This document shows positions 48,136 through 57,004 of a stretch of DNA of 64,000 bases, one piece after another (the stretch's first letter is position 1; every line of letters begins with the position of its first letter). The DNA is from JAJDUF01 sp965238265 (lineage in GTDB: Bacteria > Chloroflexota > UBA11872 > UBA12225 > JAJDUF01). The DNA is taken from NCBI GenBank assembly GCA_965238265.1, contig OZ250185.1:3162001-3226000 (forward strand), written 5' to 3'. The position numbers and the translations under genes were made by a program. The notes under the pieces were generated by a model that worked only from the letters and a program-made list of their open reading frames with translations, had not been told where the DNA came from and searched no databases.

Positions 48136-49059
48136 ATGGATGAGCAAGGGCCGCTGCGGCTTGCCGTTGTTGGTACGGCCACCAGCGTGCGGCAGGTAGT
48201 GCGGCGGAGCGGTGAATTCGCGAGCTTTCGAGTGACCGCAGAGTTTCCCGCCGCTGACGGCGACCCGTCGGCGGTAGCTGACTGGCTCGCTGGCGAGCCG
48301 ACCGCCGAGGCGGATGCCGTGTGCTTCATTGACGAGGAGGTAAGCTCGGTCGCATTGGCAGAGCAGAGTATTGCGCGTGGCCTGCACGTGTGGTGCGCCG
48401 GCCCTCTGACTGCGGAGGCCGATGTGCTGGACTCGGTCGCGGCGCAGGCGGCGGCGGCCAACGTGACGCTGGTCTGTGGTGGCGCTGCCCGCTACACCAG
48501 CGGCGCTCGACTGGCCGCCGACGCGCTGGCCAGCGGCGCCTTGGGGCGGCTCGTCTGCCTCCGCTCCGTGCAGCTCGGCGACGACCCGCTGGCCCGCTGG
48601 CCGTTGGCCGAGCTACTCGCGCTGGCCAACAGCCTCGCCGCCGATACCGTGACTACCGTGTATGGCCGCAGCGCCGGCAAACGCCATCTGAGCGTCAGCT
48701 TGTCCTACGCCGGCGGCGCGACCGCGCTGCTCGCGCTCGGAGCGGCGCCGGGCACTCCGCCGGTGACTGAGCTGATGGTGCTGGGCAACCGCGGCGCCTT
48801 CTATGACACGATGGCATCTACGGCGCTGCTGATGCTCCCGGCGGGAGAGGGCGACGCCGGCGCCTATCGGGAGGAGGACGCCGGACCGGCGCTCGGCCAC
48901 TGGGCCGACCAATGCGTCCAAGCCATCCTGACCGCCGCCGCACCGCCGGTCACAGGGCCGCAGGCCCGCGAGGTAGTGGAGCTGATGAATCACATCGAGC
49001 AAGCGGTACGGAGTGGCCATCCGGTGGTGGTGAGCGGTGTGGGAGCAGACGATGAGTAA
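48136..49059 (+). CDS. Divergent Gfo/Idh/MocA-like protein
   Basis: 307 aa. It aligns in layout to the Gfo/Idh/MocA oxidoreductases downstream: an N-terminal Rossmann-like half (LRLAVVGTATSVRQVV), the HVWCAGPL region where EKP is usual, and a shortened C-terminal half ending in ITGPQARE-type helix sequence (VTGPQAREVVELMNHIEQAV). The glycine motif is degenerate (VGTATS) and the EKP lysine is absent, so it may be a non-catalytic partner of the next gene, with which it overlaps by 8 bp. Confidence 0.7.
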   Translation: MDEQGPLRLAVVGTATSVRQVVRRSGEFASFRVTAEFPAADGDPSAVADWLAGEPTAEADAVCFIDEEVSSVALAEQSIARGLHVWCAGPLTAEADVLDSVAAQAAAANVTLVCGGAARYTSGARLAADALASGALGRLVCLRSVQLGDDPLARWPLAELLALANSLAADTVTTVYGRSAGKRHLSVSLSYAGGATALLALGAAPGTPPVTELMVLGNRGAFYDTMASTALLMLPAGEGDAGAYREEDAGPALGHWADQCVQAILTAAAPPVTGPQAREVVELMNHIEQAVRSGHPVVVSGVGADDE

Positions 49060-50164
49060 CGATCACGTCTACGGCGTCGCGCTGTTGAGCAACGCCATGC
49101 ATCAGAGTGGCTATGCGCCTTCCCTGGCGCAGCATCCGCGGCTCCGGGTGCTGGTGCTGGCCGACGATCCGGGCCAAGAGCCGCTCGTTGTCCAGCGCAA
49201 CCGGGAGCTGGCCGACGAGCTGAGTGTGCCCTATATCGAGGATGTGGACGCGGCTCTGAGCTGGCCGGGCGTGGAGGTCGCCAGCGTATGCCCCCAAATC
49301 GAGCGCCGCGGCGAGCTGGTGCGTCGCGCCGCGGCGTCCGGCAAGCACCTCTGGCTGGATAAGCCGCTGGCGCCCACCGTCGCCGACTGCACGGCGATTG
49401 TGGAGACATTGCGCCGCACCGGGCAGCGGGCCTCGATTGTCAGCCACCTCGGCTACGACCATATCCAGCAGGCGCAGCGGTGGATCGCACAGGGCAGAAT
49501 CGGCGACATCCTCGCTATTCACGCCGACGTACACTTCGCCAAAGGCCAGCCGGACCGCACCGACAACCCGCCGGCGCCGCCGGCACCGCTCGGCCGCTGG
49601 ACGTACCGGACGCCGGACGGCATCAGCGATCCGACCGAGTCGGGCCACAGCGTCATCGCCAAGCGCGAGTTGTACGAGATCGGGTATTACGCCGTTGTGC
49701 ATGTACGCTATCTGTCGGGGCTACCGATAGAGGGCGTCTTTGCGCGCGCGGGATCACATTTCTTCGAGGCGCACGCGGAGCGCGGTGTCGAGGACTTCGC
49801 CACCATCGAGCTGACGCTCGCCGGGGGCGCCATCGCGACCATCACGACCGGGCGCATTGGGCGGGCGAGCCACCCGATGAATGGGGCCAACCACCTCACG
49901 ATTATTGGTACCCAGGGGACGCTGCTGCTCGATCTTCGGCGCCAGACGGCGGAGCTATGCAGTGGCGTATCCGGGCAGCAAGGCCCCACCATCCTCACCC
50001 GCGATGACAGCAGCGATGCGCTGGTCAGCCATTTTGTGCGGGTGCTGGATGGCGATGAGCCAGCCTGGGCAGACGTGGAAGCGGGCCGTGCCCACGTCGC
50101 GACGCTCCTGGCTGCGTATGAGTCAGTCGCTACCGGCGCCGTGGTGCGTCCGCAGTTCGGTTGA
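49052..50164 (+). CDS. Gfo/Idh/MocA-family oxidoreductase
   Basis: 370 aa from the ATG at 49052 (GGGAG 6 nt upstream), overlapping the previous gene by 8 bp. The N-terminal NAD(P)-binding half is somewhat degenerate. The family Lys is in WLDKPLAPT (DKP variant of EKP), and the C-terminal half is typical: FATIELTLAGGAIATITTGR, NGANHLTIIGTQGTLLLDLR and a final helix DVEAGRAHVATLLAAYES. It would oxidise or reduce a sugar, inositol or derivative. Coupled with the divergent paralogue upstream, it may form a heteromer. Confidence 0.85.
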   Translation: MSNDHVYGVALLSNAMHQSGYAPSLAQHPRLRVLVLADDPGQEPLVVQRNRELADELSVPYIEDVDAALSWPGVEVASVCPQIERRGELVRRAAASGKHLWLDKPLAPTVADCTAIVETLRRTGQRASIVSHLGYDHIQQAQRWIAQGRIGDILAIHADVHFAKGQPDRTDNPPAPPAPLGRWTYRTPDGISDPTESGHSVIAKRELYEIGYYAVVHVRYLSGLPIEGVFARAGSHFFEAHAERGVEDFATIELTLAGGAIATITTGRIGRASHPMNGANHLTIIGTQGTLLLDLRRQTAELCSGVSGQQGPTILTRDDSSDALVSHFVRVLDGDEPAWADVEAGRAHVATLLAAYESVATGAVVRPQFG

Positions 50165-50308
50165 GGCGGTATGCTGGACAGGTAGCGGCCGGCATGGTCT
50201 AGCCGTGCAGTCCGCCTCTGGTCGACATCCCCGCTCTGCAAGTGAAGTGGGGCCAGAGGTGAGGATGGAACCGGCCATGACAACGAAAAGGAATACGATG
50301 GAACTGCA

Positions 50309-51463
50309 ATGAACGTGTTCAAGCCTACGGTCCGCTTGATACTCGTTGCTGCTTTCGCTTTCGTCCTCGCCGCGTGCGAGCTTGGTGGTGACAGTAGTGC
50401 AGACATGGCCGCGATGGAAGAGCAGTTGGCCAGCAAGGACGCCCAGATCGCCTCGCTCCAGGTGCAGATTGCCGCCCAAGGGCAGCAGCCGGCCGCTGCA
50501 CCGGAGAAAGATAGCCGGCTAGAGACGGTGAAAGCCCGCGGGAAGCTCGCCTGCGCCGCCCCCAACGATGTCCCCGGCTTGGGCTACCTCGACTCCGAGG
50601 GACGTAACCTCGGGTTCGATGTGGACCTGTGTCGTGCGGTCGCCGCGGCCATCTTCGGCAATGGCGAGGCGGTGGAGATTATCTCGGTCGCGTGGTCCGA
50701 GCGCGGCTCCGCCTTACAGGCCGGCGATCTGGATCTGTTGTCCATGACCACGACATGGACCACCACGCGCGATACGCAGTGGGGCAACTTCACCACGATC
50801 ATGTTCTACGACGGCCAGGGCTTCATGATCCCGAAGGAGAAGGGCATCGAGAGTGCTCTGAAGTTGGGGGGCACGACCGTCTGCGTGACCAGTGGGACCA
50901 CCACCGAGCTGAACTTGGCAGACTTCTTCCGGCAGCACAATATGGAGCTGGAGACCGTCGTCTTCGAAGACACGGCGGCAGTGGACAGCGCCTATACGCA
51001 GGGGCGGTGCGATGTTGTCACGAACGACAAGTCGGCGCTGGCGGCCACCCGGAGCGGGCTTAAAGACCCGGACGACCACATCATCCTGCCCGAGACGATC
51101 TCCAAGGAGCCGCTGACACCGATCGTGCCGCACGGCGATGACCAGTGGCTGGATTTGGTCAAGACGGTGCTGTACGTCCTGATTAACGCCGAGGAGTTTG
51201 GCGTGACCCAGGCCAACGTGGAGCAGATGAAGAGCAGCGACAACATCCAGATTCGGCGGATGCTGGGCACGGAAGGGGAGTTCGGCCAGTCGGACTTGGG
51301 TCTCAGCCCGACCTTTGCCGTGGACGTGCTCAAGGCGGTGGGGAACTACGGCGAGATCTACGACCGTTATCTGGGTCCGGAAGGAATGTCTTTCACGCTG
51401 CCACGCCACGCCAACGAGCTGTGGACCAACGGCGGACTGCTCTACGCCCCGCCACTCCGCTAG
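50309..51463 (+). CDS. Amino-acid ABC transporter substrate-binding lipoprotein (AapJ-like)
   Basis: 384 aa. Lipoprotein signal with lipobox VLAAC (Cys23), a short coiled-coil spacer (MAAMEEQLASKDAQIASLQV), then a type 3 periplasmic binding domain: RGKLACAAPNDVPGLGY, GFDVDLCRAVAAAIFG, WTTTRDTQWGNF and the GRCDVVTNDKSALAATRSG segment. The closest type is the general L-amino-acid binding protein group. No permease or ATPase gene is nearby, so it must use a transporter encoded elsewhere or serve as a sensor. A 11-codon ORF ends on the start codon (CAATGA overlap) and may couple translation. Confidence 0.9.
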   Translation: MNVFKPTVRLILVAAFAFVLAACELGGDSSADMAAMEEQLASKDAQIASLQVQIAAQGQQPAAAPEKDSRLETVKARGKLACAAPNDVPGLGYLDSEGRNLGFDVDLCRAVAAAIFGNGEAVEIISVAWSERGSALQAGDLDLLSMTTTWTTTRDTQWGNFTTIMFYDGQGFMIPKEKGIESALKLGGTTVCVTSGTTTELNLADFFRQHNMELETVVFEDTAAVDSAYTQGRCDVVTNDKSALAATRSGLKDPDDHIILPETISKEPLTPIVPHGDDQWLDLVKTVLYVLINAEEFGVTQANVEQMKSSDNIQIRRMLGTEGEFGQSDLGLSPTFAVDVLKAVGNYGEIYDRYLGPEGMSFTLPRHANELWTNGGLLYAPPLR

Positions 51464-51638
51464 GCTGCGTTGCCATCCGTCCATTGTGGCCCCATCCGTC
51501 ATTGCGGCTCCCGCCGCAATCCACGTCTCCCCGCTCCGCGGGGGGCCCATAGGGGGACGGCACAGGCCGCCCAGCACCCCCGGCTGACCTACGTCCGTTA
51601 TCTATTATGTCCAACGTCAAGGAGAACAGGGGGCTGGC

Positions 51639-52127
51639 ATGAAGACCGCCATTCGCTTGGGCACCGCGGCCGACACGGAGCAGGCAGCGCGCGTCTTGCT
51701 CGCCGCCTACAACATGGCCGATATGGCTGAAGCGCGAGCAGCCTACCAGCGCGAAACCGAGATGGGCCACCGGTACCTGGTGGCCGAGGCAGCGGGCGCG
51801 ATTGTCGGCATTAGCTCCTGGTACCTGCACGGTGTTCCCCATCATGGGCTGGCCGAGCTGGATCGGATAGCCGTGCTCCCCGAATACCGTATGAACGGCG
51901 CCGGCAGCGAGCTATTCCACGGCCTGGTCGAGGACGCCCAGCGCTTCTACGCCCAGCGCGGCGAGCGACTACGCAAGCTCTTCCTGATGACGCACGACGA
52001 CAACCATGCCGCGCACGCGCTCTATCGCAAGGTCGGGATGGAGAAGGAGGTCGTGCTCAAAGATCACTACTACGATGGCCAGGCGGAAGCAGTCTTCTCC
52101 GTCTTCTTTCCGCGCCCAGGCCCCTAG
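51639..52127 (+). CDS. GNAT-family N-acetyltransferase
   Basis: 162 aa. The acetyl-CoA motif region reads LDRIAVLPEYRMNGAGSELF, in which the usual R/Q-G-x-G-x-G/A is RMNGAGS, followed by LMTHDDNHAAHALYRKVGME (motif B). The final strand EAVFSVFFPR completes the fold. Acceptor unknown. It is a single gene flanked on both sides by GGGGGCCATAGGGGGG-type repeats (about 51530-51560 and 52140-52180). Confidence 0.85.
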   Translation: MKTAIRLGTAADTEQAARVLLAAYNMADMAEARAAYQRETEMGHRYLVAEAAGAIVGISSWYLHGVPHHGLAELDRIAVLPEYRMNGAGSELFHGLVEDAQRFYAQRGERLRKLFLMTHDDNHAAHALYRKVGMEKEVVLKDHYYDGQAEAVFSVFFPRPGP

Positions 52128-52327
52128 TGTACGTCAGCGCACCGCTCCGCAGGGGGAGGGGGGGCCATAGGGGGGCCGGTACCCTTCTTTGTCAGCATCA
52201 GGATTATCAGAATGGAAGGATGAGCAGGATGAGCACCCAATCAATCCGGTCAATCCTCTAATCCTGCGAATCCTGATACTGACAAAGAAGAGGCGTCGTG
52301 AGACTCCGTAGAGAGGGAGAGGTCAAG
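52128..52327. repeat. Intergenic hairpin repeat
   Basis: Arms TTCTTTGTCAGCATCAGGATT (52185-52205) and AATCCTGATACTGACAAAGAA (52269-52289) match at 20 of 21 positions around a 63-bp centre with GGAAGGATGAGCAGGATGAG. It resembles a miniature inverted-repeat element. A GGGGGGCCATAGGGGGGCC element precedes it. Confidence 0.65.
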
Positions 52328-53536
52328 ATGCGTCCACTACGCATTGCCGTGATCGGCGCTGGCGCGCAGCCCGGCTCGCGGGCACGGCAATATCTTGCCA
52401 CCATCGCCCGTCTCCCGGACCACTACATCCTCGCGGCGGTATGCGACCGCAATGCGGAGGTCAGCCGACAGGCGGCCGCCACCTATGGCGCCGAGGCCCA
52501 CTACAGCGACGTGCGGGAGCTGTTCGCGGCCGAGCAGCCCGACGTGGTGCTCAGTCTGGCGCCGAAAGACTCGCACATCGTGATCGCCCTGACGGCGGCG
52601 CGACAAGGTATCCACGTCCTGACGGAAATCCCGGTGGCGCACACGCGCCGGTACGCCGCGGCCATCGCGCAGGCGTGCCGCGACAACGGCGTCCTGTGGG
52701 AGGTAGCCGAGCAAGTCTGGCTGTGGCCACAGGAACGGCTCAAGCAACGCCTGCTGGCATCGGGACAGTTGGGCCACGTGACGCACGCGCGGCTGTGGTA
52801 TCAGACGGGGCAGTATCACGGCTTCAGCGGCGTGCGCCAACTGATCGGCGCCGAGGCGACGCGCGTGCTGGGCCACAGCGGTACCGTTCCAGCCGCACCG
52901 TACACGGCCTACGGCGGCGAACGGGAAACGACGGTGCGGTGGGACAGCGCGGTCATCGAGTTTGCCAACGGCGTGACGTGCCTCTTCGAGAAGGCACCCC
53001 GCGCCTTTCCGCTCCGCACCTATCCCCAGGGGTGGCAGATCGAAGGAACCAAGGGTGTGCTGGAACAGACCCGCTGCGTGCTGTGGCAGGGGTCGGAAGA
53101 GCGGCCCTACGAGATCGAGGAGGTGTATGACGAGCGCGGGGGTGAGCGGGTGCTCCGGCAGGTCCGGGTGGATACCGAGCCGCCGGTTGTATGGGAGAAT
53201 CCCTTCCAGGGGTACCGGATCGGCAGCCCGGACGACGTAGCCAAAGCCGCCATCCTGACCAGCTTCCACGCGGCGATCACCGGCGGCGGCGCCCCGGCCT
53301 ACGGGGTGGAGAATACGCTGCGGGACTGGGAGCTTTGCCTGGCGATACGCGAAAGCGCCGACCGTGGCAACACCTGGGTGGAGCTGCCCCTGCAGGAGCC
53401 GACGGCGCTGGAGCACCAGCTCGAAACCGAGTACGTGCGGCGCTACGGGTACGACCCCATCGAGGAGACGGAGCGGCTGCTGGACACGACCTTCACGCGG
53501 TCGGCGGTGATGTGGCCGCTGGCGCACTGGCTGTAA
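52328..53536 (+). CDS. Gfo/Idh/MocA-family oxidoreductase, EIP variant
   Basis: 402 aa from the ATG at 52328 (GGGAGAGG 6-13 nt upstream; an upstream GTG frame is rejected). Rossmann motif RIAVIGAGAQPGSRARQYLA. The usual EKP is TEIPVAHT, so the active-site Lys is replaced by Ile. The C-terminal half has FANGVTCLFEKAPRAFPLRT, GWQIEGTKGVLEQTRCVLWQ and a closing WPLAHWL. Loss of Lys suggests altered chemistry, for example a lyase-like or binding role. It opens the run leading to the SDR and sialidase-like genes. Confidence 0.82.
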   Translation: MRPLRIAVIGAGAQPGSRARQYLATIARLPDHYILAAVCDRNAEVSRQAAATYGAEAHYSDVRELFAAEQPDVVLSLAPKDSHIVIALTAARQGIHVLTEIPVAHTRRYAAAIAQACRDNGVLWEVAEQVWLWPQERLKQRLLASGQLGHVTHARLWYQTGQYHGFSGVRQLIGAEATRVLGHSGTVPAAPYTAYGGERETTVRWDSAVIEFANGVTCLFEKAPRAFPLRTYPQGWQIEGTKGVLEQTRCVLWQGSEERPYEIEEVYDERGGERVLRQVRVDTEPPVVWENPFQGYRIGSPDDVAKAAILTSFHAAITGGGAPAYGVENTLRDWELCLAIRESADRGNTWVELPLQEPTALEHQLETEYVRRYGYDPIEETERLLDTTFTRSAVMWPLAHWL

Positions 53537-53724
53537 GGTACGCCATCCTGTGCAGTGCCGGGCCGGCGCGGCGGCGTGGGACCGGCCCCCCTATGGTCCC
53601 CCCGCTGCGGCGGGGGGACGGTATGTTCCCTCCCCTGTCGCAACGGGGGAGGGTTAGGGTGGGGGCCAGGCCAGGTAATGACGGCCGCCGGAGAGGGCGC
53701 CGTGTCAGAGGAGGGCCGGAAGGG
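53537..53724. repeat. Intergenic GC-rich repeat
   Basis: At about 53578-53625: GGCCCCCCTATGG, then CCCCCCGCTGCGGCGGGGGG, the inverted form of the elements near 1440 and 52160, followed by CCTCCCCTGTCGCAACGGGG. No gene. Confidence 0.55.
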
Positions 53725-54531
53725 ATGAGCGCGACGCACGAGCCGGGCGGGCCGGGGGCGGCGGAGCAACCGCTGCTGCTCATTACCGGAGCCGCCGGGC
53801 GGATTGGCACGTACTATCGGGGGCATTTGGCCAGGCACAGGGCGCCGTGGCGGCTGCGCCTCCAGGACCTGCGGGCGATTGACGATCCGGGCGCGGCCGA
53901 GGTGCAGACGAGCGACTTGGCGGACATGAACGCGGCTCGGCGCGCCGTGACCGGAGTACACACCGTCCTGCATCTGGCGGCCGACCCGGACCCGGCGGCC
54001 GACTTCTACGCGACGCTGCTGGACCGCAACATCAAGGCTGCCTACAACATCTACGCCGCTGCCGCCGAGTGCGGCGCTCGCCGCGTGATCTTCGCCAGTA
54101 GCGTGAACGCGGTGATCGGCTACCCGAGCGGCGTACAAGCGCATACCCACATGGTCGCGCGACCGGGCAACGTCTACGGCGCCACCAAAGCCTGGGGAGA
54201 AGCGTTGGCCGCCTCGTTCGCGTTCCAGCACGGTCTCTCCTGCATTGCCGTGCGAATTGGCGGCTTCACTCCCCCGGAGCGACTGCGGGAGCGGCTCAAT
54301 CCCGACAGCCCGGACGCAGACCGGACGCTCTCGTGGGTGGTGACGGCGGCGGACCTCAGCCGGCTGTTCGATTGCTGCTTGGCGGCGCCGGACGACCTCG
54401 ACTTCGCCGTGGTGCATGGCCTCTCGGACAATCGCTATCCGGCGATGGACCTGGACTCCACGCGGCGCCTGCTCGGCTACGAGCCGCACGACGACGCCTT
54501 TGCGCTCGCTGAGGCATTCGCCGAGAGCTAA
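53725..54531 (+). CDS. NAD-dependent epimerase/dehydratase (uronate dehydrogenase-like SDR)
   Basis: 268 aa from the ATG at 53725, which follows GGAAGGG; the frame is open for 178 codons upstream but inside other features. Extended SDR motifs: LLITGAAGRIGTYY (TGxxGxxG), HLAADPDP, FASSVNAV (catalytic Ser) and YGATKAWGE (YxxxK). The size and LRLQDLR acidic strand fit uronate dehydrogenase-like or sugar epimerase enzymes. It lies 13 bp before the first sialidase-like gene and should act in the same sugar-acid pathway. Confidence 0.88.
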   Translation: MSATHEPGGPGAAEQPLLLITGAAGRIGTYYRGHLARHRAPWRLRLQDLRAIDDPGAAEVQTSDLADMNAARRAVTGVHTVLHLAADPDPAADFYATLLDRNIKAAYNIYAAAAECGARRVIFASSVNAVIGYPSGVQAHTHMVARPGNVYGATKAWGEALAASFAFQHGLSCIAVRIGGFTPPERLRERLNPDSPDADRTLSWVVTAADLSRLFDCCLAAPDDLDFAVVHGLSDNRYPAMDLDSTRRLLGYEPHDDAFALAEAFAES

Positions 54532-54544
54532 AGTGAGGAGAACG

Positions 54545-55771
54545 ATGACTACGACTACCGGATCGGGGTCCGGCACAGGCGCTGGCCAAGGGCCGTTCGA
54601 GATCACCGTCGGCGGGGGCCACAGCAGCCTCGTCGAGCTGACGACAGGAGAGCTGCTGCTCACGGGCGCCCACTTGCAGCTCTGCCGCTCGGCAGACGGC
54701 GGCCGGACCTGGAGCGACTTTGCGCCAGCCGTGGACGAACAGGGGGCGGCGCTGCACGGCGGCCCCGGCTCGACGGGCCTCCTGCGGCTGCAATCGGGGG
54801 CGCTGGCCATCACCTATGGCCGGCTAGAAACGACGGCCGGCCCCCATGACGACTTCGGCCTGTTTATCCGCCTGTCCCGCGACGAGGGGCAAACCTGGTC
54901 GCCGGAAGTCCGTATCAACCTCCCCGGCGTCTACGCGCCCAGCTACCACAACGCGATGATCCAGCTGCGCGGCGGGCGGCTGGTGTTGCCCGTGCGCTGG
55001 ATTCTCGCCGGGAGTCACGCCGACCGCGGCGCCCGGAGCCACGCTTGGGGCCGGCTGGCTGGACAGCGCTTCCCGGTCGAGGGCCACGCCCACAGGCCGG
55101 AGATGGACATTACGTTCGTGTACTACTCCGACGACGAGGGTCAAACCTGGCAGCGCAGCCGGGACGAGCTGATGGGCTGGTTCAACGATGGCTACGATGG
55201 CGTCACGCCGGTAGACGAGCCGGTCGCGGCAGAGCTGCGCGACGGGCGCCTGCTGCTGTTCGGCCGCTCGACGGTGGGCCGTATCGTCCAGTCCTCCAGC
55301 CGAGACGGTGGCGCAAACTGGAGCACCGTCGAGCCGACGGACCTGCCAAGCTCCTATTCGCCGTGCCGCCTCGCCCGTGTGCCCGGCACCGACGACTTGC
55401 TGCTGATCTGGAACCAAGTATCCGGCGAGGAGATTCGGCGGGGCTATCGGCGGGGACGGCTCTCCACGGCCATTTCCAAGGACGATGGCCTCACCTGGGA
55501 GCACCACCGCACGCTCGCCCTCAGCCCAGGGCTGGTCGACGTGGCCCAGGTCCGGCCGGACCCCGTGCTGCGTATGGTCCGGGCAGCCGACAGCTTGGGC
55601 GATATGGCGGACGGCTACACCCTCTACCACTATCCCGACGTCGCGTTCGCCGGGGACACGACCTACCTGCTCTACAACGCGGGCCACTACTCCCCTACTG
55701 CCGATGGCGTCGTGCAGCGGCAGGAGCGCCGGCTACGGGTAGTGCCGACGAGCTGGCTGTATGGAGCATGA
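54545..55771 (+). CDS. BNR/sialidase-like six-bladed propeller protein
   Basis: 408 aa from the ATG at 54545 (GTGAGGAG upstream). Five Asp-box repeats are visible: SADGGRTWS, SRDEGQTWS, SDDEGQTWQ, SRDGGANWS and SKDDGLTWE. Between them are sialidase-fold strands such as RLVLPVRWI and LLIWNQVSGE. No signal peptide is present, so it is probably cytoplasmic. Members in such clusters may act as glycoside hydrolases or lyases on sugar derivatives; catalytic Tyr/Glu/Arg assignment is not secure. It is encoded 13 bp after the SDR gene and 15 bp before a Gfo/Idh/MocA gene. Confidence 0.82.
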   Translation: MTTTTGSGSGTGAGQGPFEITVGGGHSSLVELTTGELLLTGAHLQLCRSADGGRTWSDFAPAVDEQGAALHGGPGSTGLLRLQSGALAITYGRLETTAGPHDDFGLFIRLSRDEGQTWSPEVRINLPGVYAPSYHNAMIQLRGGRLVLPVRWILAGSHADRGARSHAWGRLAGQRFPVEGHAHRPEMDITFVYYSDDEGQTWQRSRDELMGWFNDGYDGVTPVDEPVAAELRDGRLLLFGRSTVGRIVQSSSRDGGANWSTVEPTDLPSSYSPCRLARVPGTDDLLLIWNQVSGEEIRRGYRRGRLSTAISKDDGLTWEHHRTLALSPGLVDVAQVRPDPVLRMVRAADSLGDMADGYTLYHYPDVAFAGDTTYLLYNAGHYSPTADGVVQRQERRLRVVPTSWLYGA

Positions 55772-55786
55772 CGAGGAGGAAGCGCC

Positions 55787-56881
55787 ATGACGACGTATCG
55801 TGCCGGGGTGATCGGGCTGGGCCGGATGGGGTGGCTCTACGACGCTTCGCTGCCGTATCCACCCTCGGTGCATGATGAGGACGGCACTCCGACCGATCTG
55901 CCCCCCCTGCGCGACCACCCCGACCTGCCGCCGACGGAGCATCCCGGGAAAGAGGGTCTACCCACGAGCTATGCCGCGGCGCTGCGCCTGCATCCGCGGA
56001 CGGAGCTGGTTGCCGGCTGCGATCCGAGCGAGGAGCGCTTGGCGGCCTTCGGCCAGCACTACGGGGTGAGTGCGCTCTATACCGACTATCGGGAGCTACT
56101 GACCAAGGAGCGGCTGGACCTGGTAGCCATCGCTTCGCATGCTGCCATTCGCCCGGATGCTACGGCGCTGGCGGTCGAATGTGGCGCCAAAGCCGTCATG
56201 ACCGAGAAGCCGATGACGCTGACCTTGGCCGAAGCCGACCGGATGGTCGAGGTGTGCGAGCAAGCGGGTGTACCGCTGGCGTGCGGCGCGATTAGCGTTA
56301 ACCACCCGGCCTTTGTGCAGGCGAAGAAGCTGCTCACCGACGGCACGCTTGGTACGATCCTGAGCATGGAGACCTCCCGTGCGATGGCGCAGCACAATGC
56401 TTGGGTGTACCTGGTGGATAGTCCCGCGGAATGGGTCATTGGCGTGACCGACGACGAGGAGGCCGTGCGGCGGAACGGTGAGTTCGAGGGGGCCGGCCTC
56501 ATCCGGTTCGCCAACGGCGTGCCGGGGTTCTTGCGACCGGGCGCGCCGCAGGTCCACATCACCGGCGAGCGCGGGGAGCTGATCTTCGACTGGAAGCACT
56601 TTCGGCTATGGCTGGACGTGGATGGCCCGGGGGGCACAGGGCGCGTGGAGATGCCGTTTCCAGAACCACAGGTGTTGGGAGAGTGGTCAATACTGTACGG
56701 CGTTGAAGACGTGATCCGCTGCCGGGAGCAGGGTGGCGAGCCACGGGTGAGCGGACGGCGGGTCCGCGACGCGATGGAGATCGAGATCGGTCTGCGCGAA
56801 TCGCATCGGGCTGGCAACATGAAGGTGGCGCTGCCCCTGGCGGACCGCTCGCTCGGCATGGTGTACGACTGGTTCCGCTAG
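55787..56881 (+). CDS. Gfo/Idh/MocA-family oxidoreductase (canonical)
   Basis: 364 aa. GLGRMGWLYD near the N-terminus (GxGxxG), the family signature MTEKPMTLT with EKP intact, followed by GVPLACGAISVNHPAF and a C-terminal beta half (EGAGLIRFANGVPGFLRPG, HITGERGELIFDWKHFRLWL). GAGGAGG lies 8 nt before the ATG. Of the four family members in this cluster it is the only one with the full EKP motif, so it is the best candidate for the catalytic dehydrogenase of the pathway. Substrate unknown. Confidence 0.9.
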   Translation: MTTYRAGVIGLGRMGWLYDASLPYPPSVHDEDGTPTDLPPLRDHPDLPPTEHPGKEGLPTSYAAALRLHPRTELVAGCDPSEERLAAFGQHYGVSALYTDYRELLTKERLDLVAIASHAAIRPDATALAVECGAKAVMTEKPMTLTLAEADRMVEVCEQAGVPLACGAISVNHPAFVQAKKLLTDGTLGTILSMETSRAMAQHNAWVYLVDSPAEWVIGVTDDEEAVRRNGEFEGAGLIRFANGVPGFLRPGAPQVHITGERGELIFDWKHFRLWLDVDGPGGTGRVEMPFPEPQVLGEWSILYGVEDVIRCREQGGEPRVSGRRVRDAMEIEIGLRESHRAGNMKVALPLADRSLGMVYDWFR

Positions 56882-57004
56882 AGGAGCGGACCTACCCCCA
56901 ACCCCCTCCCTGACAGGGAAGGGGCCGGGGGTTAGGTGAGGGGAGGTGGATTCCCGCTTTCGCGGGAATGACAGGCCGGGGGTGAGGCGGAAGGGAGTGC
57001 GGCG
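56882..57004. repeat. Two dispersed repeats between genes
   Basis: CCCTGACAGGGAAGGGGCCG followed by GGGGTTAGGTG (about 56908-56938), then ATTCCCGCTTTCGCGGGAAT (56951-56970). Both families recur many times in the window. Confidence 0.7.
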
